From contig OZ241909.1 of the NCBI GenBank assembly GCA_965203735.1, forward strand, positions 434,001 to 498,000: a stretch of 64,000 bases of DNA, given 5' to 3'. Each line of letters begins with the position of its first letter. Position 1 is the first letter of the stretch. The stretch is from Bin55 sp965203735. GTDB lineage: Bacteria > Pseudomonadota > Gammaproteobacteria > Pseudomonadales > Azotimanducaceae. Under the pieces are notes generated by a model. The model saw nothing but the letters and a program-made list of their open reading frames with translations, was not told the origin of the DNA and searched no databases. Shown piece by piece: positions 28,013 to 36,787 of the stretch. Both the position numbers and the translations under genes were made by a program.

Positions 28013-28382
28013 TCTTATGGTTTTTCGTTTGTGGTTGAATCAACAACTAGGCTCAATTGTAGTCTAGCGTCAAGAAATGGCCAATTCGACCCATATTGGT
28101 TACAAGTGATTGATTTACAAGACCATTCTTCTTGTGGAACGAAAGGAGTTCACCTCGATTCTCAGCCTTCAAGAGAGATTTTCAACACATAACAGCTATT
28201 GATCCAAGATCTTAGCCAACGCAGATTGCTGTACCGGTGAAGCGGCAGGCTACGAAGTAAGGATCTTCTAGCCGCCACTCTGCCCAACTCCGATTCGACA
28301 CTTCATCCTCAACCGGATCAAGAGTTGCTGTTAGATGCTCGAACGTTTAGCATTGCGTCCACACATCGTGACAACCTCGCAC
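28013..28382. promoter_or_regulatory. Divergent promoter region of the solenoid array
   Basis: This 370-base region lies between the minus-strand copy 0 and plus-strand copy 1. It must carry both promoters. The plus-strand promoter is recognisable at 28325-28353 by comparison with other copies; the minus-strand one is not evident. Part of the sequence around 28220-28340 resembles the DNA upstream of copy 6, so it belongs to the duplicated unit. Confidence 0.5.
28325..28353 (+). promoter_or_regulatory. Predicted sigma70-like promoter of copy 1
   Basis: TTGCTG and TAGCAT are separated by 17 bases, with GCTCGAA just upstream of the TAGCAT box. The same arrangement recurs before copies 2, 3 and 6. 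The -10 box ends 29 bases before the ATG, giving a leader of roughly 22 bases. Confidence 0.6.
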
Positions 28383-30287
28383 ATGCAAACCCCACAATCT
28401 CCAGGTCGCCTTGTAGCGTTGCTCAGCATCGGTTTCGTGATTGGTGTCGCGTGCTCCTGCGCAGTGTATTGGTTGTTTGTAGCTCCTTCCGGAGGAAGCG
28501 ACCAATTAGCGGATACCGTCGTCGCTCCACCCTCTGTCGCTGAGACTTATCCCAGTACCCAATTGTTGATTGCGCCCACTGAAGCCTCAAACACACCGGA
28601 ACCACTGATGTTCCCTGTACGCAACTTGAATGAAATAGCAAGCATGAGGAGTGCGTCAGAGCAACAATTGGCGATACGCGTACTCTTGTCCGATTTGAAT
28701 GAAGCACAAGTAGCTGAACTGCTAATTCAGTCTCAGGACATCTTCGAGGACGAGGACTGGAGCGCTCTCCACTCGGCTATAGTTCAAAGACTGGCACACC
28801 AAAATCCAAGTCGAGCGTTGTCGCTCGTCTTGGACGCGGATAACTCCTATAACCTCGGACCTCTTGTAACACATGCCTTTAGGGAGTGGGCGCACTCCAA
28901 CCTGGATGAGGCAGTTTCATATGCTCGGACGCTGGACCCAGACATCAAAGCAATTGCTCTGGGTGTAATCCTGCGGGAACGGACGGATCTATCCGAAAAC
29001 ACCATCCGTGCTATTGCCAGAGACCTTGGCGACGAACAGAGAGCGACGTCAACTATCACACAGCGAAAAATTGACGAGGCAATCGACGATCCAGAGAAGG
29101 CATGGAACGAACTGGCCCTCGAATTGCAAGACGACCAGGGGAATACAAGCGCCATTCTTCGGATTGCAAACGCTTGGGTCGAGGAGAGTGGATTGAACGT
29201 GCTGGATCAAGTCTACGAGTCGTTGACCAATATTCAGGTCAGACAAGACGTAATTCGTAACGTCCTTTTTGAAGTTGCTCAAACCGACCCTGCTGGTGCT
29301 TTCAACTACGCCGTGGCTATGAATGATCAATACAACTCAATGGTTAGTGTCGTGGCAAGTACATGGGCAAGATCCGACCCTCGTTCCGCATTGTCGGCTG
29401 CAATCGAAATCAAGAAAGTGTCTGCGCGTAAAGCCGCTGCGGAAGAGGTCGTAAGAGCTTGGGCTCGCAGCGAACCAAGGGAATTGTTGGAGGGCATTGA
29501 TGCTCTGCCTACGGATCTTCAAGAGGCTGCGTCTGTTGAAGCTTTGAGCGAGATAGCTATTGAGTCTCCACAGGAAGCTGCTGACTTAGTAGCTGCCATG
29601 GTTTCCGGTTCCGTTAAGACGTCAAGTGCAAGCAGTGTTGTGAGAATGTGGTCTCGTCACGATCACACTGCGGCCCTTGAATGGATTCTCAATGAGCCGG
29701 GTGTCGAAGAGATTAGGTCTGACTTGTTGTACTCAATCATGCATACCTTAGTAAGTGTTGATCCCGAGCTTGCCATGACCACGGCACTCGCACAACCTAT
29801 CGAAGAGACCGATTCAAGAACCGGGATATACCGTGAGGAACTGGGTATGGAGTTCACTGTCATTTCGATGCTGGCTTATTCTGACCCGAAGAAAGCCATT
29901 GAACTTCTTCCTCAAGTTCGCGAAGGCCAAACAAGATTTGAATCATTCGAAACCGTCGCTCAATCCCTACTAAGGAATGGTGAGATAGATCAGGCGTTCA
30001 ACATTGCTCAGCAGGTTCCGGATTCCGACAGGGAACAGTTCTATCTTGCAGTGACCACGGCGTGGGCAGGATCCGATCCAGTAGGAATGCTCAATTCGAT
30101 GAACCGGTTCCCGTCAGAAGATGCAATGTCGCGTGCCGCGCTCGTGCTTGTTATGTCCAATCATACGAGTAAGACGTTGTCAGACGAGCAGGTGGAAGAG
30201 GCAAAGAGATACATCTCCGAAGAGCATGCTAGAGCGCTTAAGGAAGGTGACGTCGATTTTCTACAGTCCTTTATCCTAGGAAATTGA
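28383..30287 (+). CDS. Membrane-anchored helical-repeat protein, array copy 1
   Basis: A 634-residue protein. An N-terminal anchor at residues 10-34 ends in CAVYWLFVAP. A Pro/Thr/Ser-rich linker runs to about 78. The rest is an all-helical solenoid of about a dozen 30-35-residue repeats, several carrying W-A/S..D-P/H..A-L, for example TWARSDPRSALSAAI, AWARSEPRELLEGI and MWSRHDHTAALEWILNEP. The start is the ATG of MQTPQ, not the frame start 16 codons upstream, because every other copy but one begins MQ and the conserved promoter lies between. No Shine-Dalgarno is seen. The basic residue before the helix predicts a cytoplasmic N-terminus and an exported solenoid. TPR/HEAT-like solenoids bind proteins; the partner and role here are unknown. 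Confidence 0.85.
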   Translation: MQTPQSPGRLVALLSIGFVIGVACSCAVYWLFVAPSGGSDQLADTVVAPPSVAETYPSTQLLIAPTEASNTPEPLMFPVRNLNEIASMRSASEQQLAIRVLLSDLNEAQVAELLIQSQDIFEDEDWSALHSAIVQRLAHQNPSRALSLVLDADNSYNLGPLVTHAFREWAHSNLDEAVSYARTLDPDIKAIALGVILRERTDLSENTIRAIARDLGDEQRATSTITQRKIDEAIDDPEKAWNELALELQDDQGNTSAILRIANAWVEESGLNVLDQVYESLTNIQVRQDVIRNVLFEVAQTDPAGAFNYAVAMNDQYNSMVSVVASTWARSDPRSALSAAIEIKKVSARKAAAEEVVRAWARSEPRELLEGIDALPTDLQEAASVEALSEIAIESPQEAADLVAAMVSGSVKTSSASSVVRMWSRHDHTAALEWILNEPGVEEIRSDLLYSIMHTLVSVDPELAMTTALAQPIEETDSRTGIYREELGMEFTVISMLAYSDPKKAIELLPQVREGQTRFESFETVAQSLLRNGEIDQAFNIAQQVPDSDREQFYLAVTTAWAGSDPVGMLNSMNRFPSEDAMSRAALVLVMSNHTSKTLSDEQVEEAKRYISEEHARALKEGDVDFLQSFILGN

Positions 30288-30515
30288 TGTCTCAATGAAT
30301 GCTTAGGCAAACTAAGGTACGAAATTCCGGCTCCAGTAGGACTGACTCTGTTCGTAGCACACTACCAGATACCTAGATCTGTGCGCTGGCATGGGCAGGC
30401 ATCTAAGCGCAAAGTACAACAGTACGGATTCGAGCGAAAGCCGCATACGGTATTCGACTTCTACTCCCGATGGTCGCAAAAAACTCCTAAAGATTGCATC
30501 AATTGAGCTAGAGAT

Positions 30516-30544
30516 TTGTAGGTACAAGCTCGAATGAATAGCAT
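30516..30544 (+). promoter_or_regulatory. Predicted sigma70-like promoter of copy 2
   Basis: TTGTAG, 17 bases, then TAGCAT, with GCTCGAA overlapping the end of the spacer exactly as before copy 1. The -10 box ends 29 bases before the ATG at 30574. Confidence 0.5.
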
Positions 30545-30573
30545 AGCTTCGCTAGCTCTTGTCGATTGAACTC

Positions 30574-32487
30574 ATGCAAACCAATAGCTCTCCGAGTCGA
30601 CTTGTTGTCCTACTCACAGTCGCTTTCCTAGTTGGTGTCGGTTGCACCAGCGCTGTGTATTGGTTGTTCGTAGCCCCTGATGGAGGAAGCGGCGACCAAT
30701 TTGTGGATACCGTCGTCGCTCCCGCTCCCACGGAAAGTGATCCCAATACCCAAGAGCAAAGTTCACCCATTAGAGTCTCAAACACGCCGGAACCGCTGAA
30801 GTTCTCTGTACGCAGCTTGGATGAGATCGCAAGCATGAAGAGTGCGTCAGATCAACAGTTAGCCCTGCGTATACTTTTGACGGATCTGGATGAAACCCAA
30901 GTAGCTGAACTGCTAACGCAGTCTCAGGAGGTCTTCGAGGACGCCGACTGGATAGCCCTCCACACGGCAATAGTTCAGAGGCTAGCTCAACAAAACCCGA
31001 ATAGAGCGTTGTCCCTCGTCTTGGAAATGGATGCAAGCCACAACCGCGAAGGATTCGTATCTAGTGTCTATAAAGAGTGGGTTCATTCCAACCTTGATCA
31101 GGCCGTTACGCGTGCTCAGACACTGAATCCATACCTCAAGAGAACTGCTGCAAGTGTAATCGTGCAAGAGCGCACGGACCTCTCCGATGACACCATCCGA
31201 GCGCTTGCTCGAGATCTTGACAACGAACTGATTGCGTCTTCAGCTATCGCGCAACGAAGAATTGAGGAAGCTATCGACGACCCAGAGACAGCTTGGAACG
31301 AACTAGTCATCGACTTGCAGAACGATCCCGCGAACTCTAGGACTTTGGTCCGAGTTGCGACGGCTTGGGTTGAGAAGAGTGGATTGGGGGCTCTGGATCA
31401 AATCTATCATTCGCTGACCAATGCTCAGACTAGGCAAAACGTGATTCGTAACGTCCTTAGGGAGGTTGCTCAAACTGAGCCTGATGGTGCCCTCAACTAC
31501 GCACTGACTCTCGAAAGTGACCCACACCACTCGATTGTTAGCGATATCGCAAGTGTATGGGCGAACTCTGACCCTCGTTCTGCCTTGACAGCAGCATTGG
31601 GAATTGAAAAAACGTCGGTGCGCAAAACAGTGGCGGAAATGGTGGTCAGAGTCTGGGCACTTAATGAGCCAAAGGCCGTATTGGCGGGCATTGATGCTCT
31701 GCCTGCCTATCTTCAGGAGCGAGCGTCTTCATCGGCAATAAGCTCGATAGCTGGTAAGTCTTTTGAAGAAGCTGTTAGTTTAGTCGGTGCGATGGAATCA
31801 GGCTCCGTAAAGACTTCAAGTGCGAGAAGTGTCGCAAGTATGTGGGCGAGTCGTGATCACAATGCTGCTCTTGAATGGATTCTCAATGAGCCGAGTGTCG
31901 AAGAGATTAGGTCAGAGCTGTTGTCCTCAATCATGCATACCCTCGTGAGGGTCGATCCCAAGCTTGCAATGAGCACTGCGCTGGCGCAACCTATCGTTGA
32001 GGACAATTCCATACTTGGGATGATTGGTCCTGGAGGGGTTGGGAGGGAATTCAGTGTGATTTCGTCTCTAGCTTTTTCAGATGTGGACAAAGCCATTGAA
32101 CTGCTACCTCAGGTACGCGAAGGACCAACAAAGCTTATGTCGTACCAATTGGTCGTTCAATCGCTACTACTGAACGATGAGGTTGACAAGGCCTTCAATA
32201 TGGTCCAACAGGTTCCAGAGTCCGACAAAGAGAAAGTATATCAGGCGATATCCACATTTTGGGCAACGACTGATCCCCAAGGCATGCTCAAGTCGATGGA
32301 CCGTTTTCCGTCAAAGGAAAGCAGGTCTCGAGCGGCCGTCCTACTTGTATCGACTAATCAATTTTCAAAGGCTCTGTCGGAAGAGCAGGTTGAGGAGGCA
32401 AAGAAATACCTCACGGACGAGCATGCGAAAGCAATCGAGGAAGGTGACGCCGGTGTATTGCAACCCATATTTCAAGATTTTGAATGA
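30574..32487 (+). CDS. Membrane-anchored helical-repeat protein, array copy 2
   Basis: A 637-residue array member with the anchor ending GVGCTSAVYWLFVAP and a PT-rich linker (residues about 36-85). Repeats include VWANSDPRSALTAAL, VWALNEPKAVLAGI and MWASRDHNAALEWILNEP. A glycine-rich insert (MIGPGGVG) replaces the short turn present in copy 1 before VISSLAFSDVDKAIELLPQ. The ATG of MQTN is selected over the frame start five codons earlier because copy 3 shares the 27-base block AACTCATGCAAACC... across this position. At DNA level its C-terminal third is closest to copy 3, so these two are likely recent duplicates. Its own predicted promoter lies at 30516-30544. Confidence 0.85.
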   Translation: MQTNSSPSRLVVLLTVAFLVGVGCTSAVYWLFVAPDGGSGDQFVDTVVAPAPTESDPNTQEQSSPIRVSNTPEPLKFSVRSLDEIASMKSASDQQLALRILLTDLDETQVAELLTQSQEVFEDADWIALHTAIVQRLAQQNPNRALSLVLEMDASHNREGFVSSVYKEWVHSNLDQAVTRAQTLNPYLKRTAASVIVQERTDLSDDTIRALARDLDNELIASSAIAQRRIEEAIDDPETAWNELVIDLQNDPANSRTLVRVATAWVEKSGLGALDQIYHSLTNAQTRQNVIRNVLREVAQTEPDGALNYALTLESDPHHSIVSDIASVWANSDPRSALTAALGIEKTSVRKTVAEMVVRVWALNEPKAVLAGIDALPAYLQERASSSAISSIAGKSFEEAVSLVGAMESGSVKTSSARSVASMWASRDHNAALEWILNEPSVEEIRSELLSSIMHTLVRVDPKLAMSTALAQPIVEDNSILGMIGPGGVGREFSVISSLAFSDVDKAIELLPQVREGPTKLMSYQLVVQSLLLNDEVDKAFNMVQQVPESDKEKVYQAISTFWATTDPQGMLKSMDRFPSKESRSRAAVLLVSTNQFSKALSEEQVEEAKKYLTDEHAKAIEEGDAGVLQPIFQDFE

Positions 32488-32604
32488 TTTGTGATTTACG
32501 GGGCAAACTAGAGGATGGAGATGAACCCAAGGCACACAGACCATTCGACCTTTATTCGCGATGTCGGCTAAACACTCTAAAGGAATGCGCCTATTGTTGG
32601 AGAT

Positions 32605-32633
32605 TTGCTGGAAGAGGCTCGAACATGTAGCAT
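32605..32633 (+). promoter_or_regulatory. Predicted sigma70-like promoter of copy 3 (and copy 4)
   Basis: TTGCTG, 17 bases, TAGCAT, with GCTCGAA preceding the -10 box. The boxes are identical to those of copy 1. The -10 ends 29 bases before the ATG at 32663. Copy 4 follows copy 3 after 37 bases without such a promoter and probably depends on this one. Confidence 0.6.
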
Positions 32634-32662
32634 AACGGCGACACATCGTATCGATCCAACTC

Positions 32663-34570
32663 ATGCAAACCAATAGCTCTCCGACCCGACTTGTCGTACT
32701 TCTTTCAGTCGCTTTCCTAGTTGGTGTAGGATCCGCCAGCGCAGTGTATTGGCTGTTCGTAGCTCCTTCAGGAGGAAGCGACCAAACAGCGGATACCGTC
32801 GTAGCTCCGCTCTCTCCCGCTGAGATTGAACCTGCCACCTCAGTTCAAACTTCACCCATTGAAGCCTCAATCGCGCCAGAACCGCCAAAGGTCGCTGTTC
32901 GCAGTCTGGATGAAATAGCAAGCATGAAGAGTTCGTCGGAGCAACAATTGGCGCTGCGCGTACTCTTGTCCGACATGGATGAAGCAAAAGTAGTTGATCT
33001 ACTGGCTCAGTCTCACAACGTCGAGGACGCGGATAGGTACAACCTTCAATTCGCGATGATTCAGAGACTAGCTCACCTAAATCCAGGTCGAGCATTGTCG
33101 TTTGTCTTGGACATGAATACCAGCTACAACGTAGGAAGTTTTGTAACGAGCATCTTTGGAGATTGGGCACATTCCAACCTGGACGAGGCAGTTTCGCGTG
33201 CTGGGAGACTGAAACCACACTTCAAGAGAACTGCTCTGAACGCAATCGTGCAAGAACGGACGGACCTTTCCGATAACACCATCCGTGCGATTGCCCGAGA
33301 CCTTGACAACGAACAGATTGCGACTTCAGCTATCGCGCATCGAAAAATTGAGGAGGCAATCGACGAGCCAGAAACCGCTTGGAACGAACTGGCCGTTGAC
33401 TTGCAGGACGACCCGTCGAACGCTAGGACTATTTCCCGTGTTGCGTCGGCATGGGTTGATAAGAGCGGACTGGGTGTACTGGACCAAATCTACCATTCGC
33501 TGACCAATACCCAAACCAGAGACGATGTAATTCGTCGCGTCCTCGCGGAAGTTGCTCAAACCGATCCCAAGGGTGCTTTCAACTATGCGCTGACTCTTGA
33601 GAATGACCCATACAACTCGATCATTAGCAACGTCGCAGGTATGTGGGCAAGTTTTGACCCTCGTGCCGCCTTGTCTGCCGCAATAGGAATCGAGAGAGCG
33701 TCGGTGCGCAAAGCCGTAGCGGAATCGGTGGTCAGAACCTGGGCGTTTGATGAACCAAAAGCTGTATTGGAAACTGTGGATTCTCTACCTGCCGATCTTC
33801 AGGAGTCAGCCGCTAGCACTGCAATAAGTGCGATATCTCGAGAATCCCCTCAAGAAGCTGCTGACTTGGTGGCTGCTATGGAGTCAGGCTCAGTAAAGAT
33901 GTCTAGTGCGAGTAATGTTGTGAGTAGCTGGTCACATCGCGATCACAAGGCGGCACTTGAATGGATTCTCAATGAGCCGGGTGTCGAAGAGATGAGAACC
34001 GAGCTGTTGTCTTCAATCATGCATAGCCTCGTAAGGGCCGATCCCGAGCTTGCAATGAGCACTGCGCTGGCACAACCTATCGATGAGGACAAATCCGGAT
34101 TTGGGATGTTTGGTCGTGGGGGGATGGGGATGGAATTAAGTGTGATTTCGTCGCTAGCTTTTTCGGACGTGGACAAAGCCATTGAACTGCTACCTCAGGT
34201 ACGTGAAGGACAGACGAAGCTTATGTCGTATCAAATGGTAACTCAATCATTACTGATGGAAGACGAGATTGAAAAGGCCTTCAACATGGTCCAACAGGTG
34301 CCAGAGTCCGATAGAGATAAATTATATCGGGCAATATCTACATCTTGGGCGGCGACTGATCCCAAAGGCATGCTCGAGTCGATGGACCGTTTTCCGTCAA
34401 AGGAGGACAGGTCTCGAGCTGCCGCCCTACTTGTAACAACCAATCAATATTCCAAAGCCCTATCAGACGAGCAAGTTGAGAAGGCAAAGAAACACCTCAC
34501 TGACGAGCATGCGAAAGCGCTTGAGAAAGGTGATCTCGAAGCGTTTCAGTCCCTTTTCCAGGCCTTTTGA
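32663..34570 (+). CDS. Membrane-anchored helical-repeat protein, array copy 3
   Basis: A 635-residue member. Its anchor reads GVGSASAVYWLFVAP, so the Cys found here in most copies is Ser. This argues against the family being lipoproteins and for an uncleaved membrane anchor. Repeats include MWASFDPRAALSAAI, TWAFDEPKAVLETV and SWSHRDHKAALEWILNEP, and there is an FGMFGRGGMGME insert before VISSLAFSDV. One or two residues are missing after SHNVEDAD compared with copy 2. It is probably the first gene of a two-gene transcript with copy 4, which begins 37 bases after its stop. Confidence 0.85.
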   Translation: MQTNSSPTRLVVLLSVAFLVGVGSASAVYWLFVAPSGGSDQTADTVVAPLSPAEIEPATSVQTSPIEASIAPEPPKVAVRSLDEIASMKSSSEQQLALRVLLSDMDEAKVVDLLAQSHNVEDADRYNLQFAMIQRLAHLNPGRALSFVLDMNTSYNVGSFVTSIFGDWAHSNLDEAVSRAGRLKPHFKRTALNAIVQERTDLSDNTIRAIARDLDNEQIATSAIAHRKIEEAIDEPETAWNELAVDLQDDPSNARTISRVASAWVDKSGLGVLDQIYHSLTNTQTRDDVIRRVLAEVAQTDPKGAFNYALTLENDPYNSIISNVAGMWASFDPRAALSAAIGIERASVRKAVAESVVRTWAFDEPKAVLETVDSLPADLQESAASTAISAISRESPQEAADLVAAMESGSVKMSSASNVVSSWSHRDHKAALEWILNEPGVEEMRTELLSSIMHSLVRADPELAMSTALAQPIDEDKSGFGMFGRGGMGMELSVISSLAFSDVDKAIELLPQVREGQTKLMSYQMVTQSLLMEDEIEKAFNMVQQVPESDRDKLYRAISTSWAATDPKGMLESMDRFPSKEDRSRAAALLVTTNQYSKALSDEQVEKAKKHLTDEHAKALEKGDLEAFQSLFQAF

Positions 34571-34607
34571 TTGTTTCGGTGAATAGCTTGGCGTAATGAC
34601 CTCTGTC

Positions 34608-36518
34608 ATGCAATCCAGCAGATCCCATGGTCGCTTTGCAGTGTTGATCACCATTGGTGTCCTCATTGGTGTCGGATGCTCCAGCGCTGTGTATTGGCTG
34701 TTCGTGGCCCCTTCTGGGGGAAGTGGCGACCAATTAGCGGATACCGACGTTCCGCCCACGCCCACCGAAATTGAAAACACTACCCAAGTACAAATTTCGC
34801 CCGCCGAAGTCGCAGATGTGCCGGAACCTCCAAAATTCGCTGTTCGCAGTGTCGATGAAATAGCAAACATGAAAAGCGCGTCAGAGCAACAATTAGCTCT
34901 GCGCATTCTCTTGTACGATCTGGATGAAGAGCAAGTAGTAGATCTACTAACTCAGTCTCAAGACTTATTCGGTGACTCGGATAGGTTCGACCTGCAATTC
35001 GCAATGATTCAGAGACTTGCTCACCAAAATCCCAGTCGAGCGTTGATCCTTGTCCTGGAAATGGAATTCAGCAACAGCCGTAGGGGTCTTGTAACGAGCA
35101 TCTATAAGGATTGGGCACATTCCAACCTTGACGAGGCCATTTCGCATGCCGGGAAACTGGAACCGCACTACAAGCGAGATGCTCTGAGCGCGATCGTGCA
35201 GGAACGGACGGACCTTTCCGATGACACGATCCGAGCGATTGCCCGAGACCTTGACAATGAGCAGATTGCGACATCAGCTATCGCTCAACGAAAAATTGAC
35301 GAGGCAATCGATGACCCAGAGACCGTTTGGAACGAACTGGCCATTGACTTGCAGGACGACCCGTCGAGCTATAGGACTATTACCCGAGTTGCGACGGCAT
35401 GGGTAGAGAAGAGTGGATTGGGTGTGCTGGATCAGGTCTATCACTCGCTGACCAAGACAGAAACCAGAGACGAAGTGATTGGTCGCGTCCTTGAGGAGGT
35501 TGCGGAAGCCGACCCTGAAGGTGCCTTCAACTACGCACTGACAATCGAGGATGATCCATACCACTTCATTGTTAGCGACATTGCCGATACGTGGGCAATC
35601 TCTGACCCTCGTGCTGCTCTAGCAGCAGCGATTGGAATCGAGAGAGCGTCGGTGCGCAAAGCAGTTACCGAGTCGGTGGTTAGAACCTGGGCGTATAGCG
35701 AACCAAGGGAGGTGTTGGATGGCATTGATGCACTAACTCCCGATCTTCAGGAGACAGCGTCTTCGGCGGCCTTGAGAGAAATATCTAGTGAATCCCCCGA
35801 AGAAGGTGCTGAATTAGTAGCTGCTATGGAACCGGGTTCCGTTAAGACGACAGGTGCATACAGTGTTGTGAGTATTTGGTTTGATCGCGATCACAAGGCC
35901 GCTCTCGATTGGATTCTCAATGAGCCGAGTGTCGAAGAGATTAAGTCCGAGCTACTGTCCTCAATAATCCATAGGCTAGCCAGAGTCGATCTCGAGCTTG
36001 CAATGAGCACAGCGCTGGCACAACCTATCGATAAGAGTGAGTCCGGATTTGGAATGTTCGGTCGTGAAGGGGTGGGGATGGAGTTCCAAGTCATTTCGTC
36101 GTTTGCTCATTCAGACGTGGACAAAGCCATTGAGCTACTAGCTCAGGTACGCGGAGGACTAACGAAGCTAATTTCGTACCAAACAGTAGTTCAAACCTTG
36201 CTAATGAACGAGGAGTTTGATAAGGCCTTCAACATGGTCCAACAGGTTCCGGAATCTGACAGAGGGAAAGTCTATCAGGCTATAGCCAGTTCTTGGGCAA
36301 TGACTGATCCCAAAGGTATGCTCAAGTCAATGGACCGTTTTCCGTCAAAGGAGGACCGGTCGCGAGCTGCTGCCCTAATGGTCACAACCAATCAATTAAC
36401 CAAGACCTTGTCAGACGAGCAAATTGAGGAAGCCAAGAAACACCTTACGGACGAGCATGCGAAAGCGCTCGAGGAAGGCGACCCTGAAGCGTTGCAGTCC
36501 CTTTTCCAAACGTATTGA
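34608..36518 (+). CDS. Membrane-anchored helical-repeat protein, array copy 4
   Basis: A 636-residue member with anchor GVGCSSAVYWLFVAPSGG and a linker rich in P, T and E. Repeats include TWAISDPRAALAAAI, TWAYSEPREVLDGI and IWFDRDHKAALDWILNEP; the W-F substitution for W-S/A is unique to this copy. It has no TTGNNN/TAGCAT promoter; the 37-base gap after copy 3 carries GTGAATAGC, a block also seen before copy 7. The ATG of MQSS is chosen over the frame start four codons upstream by analogy with MQS starts of copies 7-9. Likely translated from the copy 3 transcript. Confidence 0.85.
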   Translation: MQSSRSHGRFAVLITIGVLIGVGCSSAVYWLFVAPSGGSGDQLADTDVPPTPTEIENTTQVQISPAEVADVPEPPKFAVRSVDEIANMKSASEQQLALRILLYDLDEEQVVDLLTQSQDLFGDSDRFDLQFAMIQRLAHQNPSRALILVLEMEFSNSRRGLVTSIYKDWAHSNLDEAISHAGKLEPHYKRDALSAIVQERTDLSDDTIRAIARDLDNEQIATSAIAQRKIDEAIDDPETVWNELAIDLQDDPSSYRTITRVATAWVEKSGLGVLDQVYHSLTKTETRDEVIGRVLEEVAEADPEGAFNYALTIEDDPYHFIVSDIADTWAISDPRAALAAAIGIERASVRKAVTESVVRTWAYSEPREVLDGIDALTPDLQETASSAALREISSESPEEGAELVAAMEPGSVKTTGAYSVVSIWFDRDHKAALDWILNEPSVEEIKSELLSSIIHRLARVDLELAMSTALAQPIDKSESGFGMFGREGVGMEFQVISSFAHSDVDKAIELLAQVRGGLTKLISYQTVVQTLLMNEEFDKAFNMVQQVPESDRGKVYQAIASSWAMTDPKGMLKSMDRFPSKEDRSRAAALMVTTNQLTKTLSDEQIEEAKKHLTDEHAKALEEGDPEALQSLFQTY

Positions 36519-36787
36519 TTGCTTGATGAATGGCGGAGCCAACTAGAGGACGGAAATGAACAAAAACAATACAGACTGTTCATTCTTCCTCTAATCAATA
36601 GAGCTGCTGAACACTCCTCGGGATTGCATCAACTCTGAAGTACAGAACCAGGACAAACTGAACTCTTGACTAGCGTTCATTCCAACTCCGATTTGACTTG
36701 CTACCCGCACCAAATTGTCTTGTGAGAGTTCTGAATATGCAGTCTCAAATGGATGTCTAATAGTCACACCACCGTAAAGATTGAATT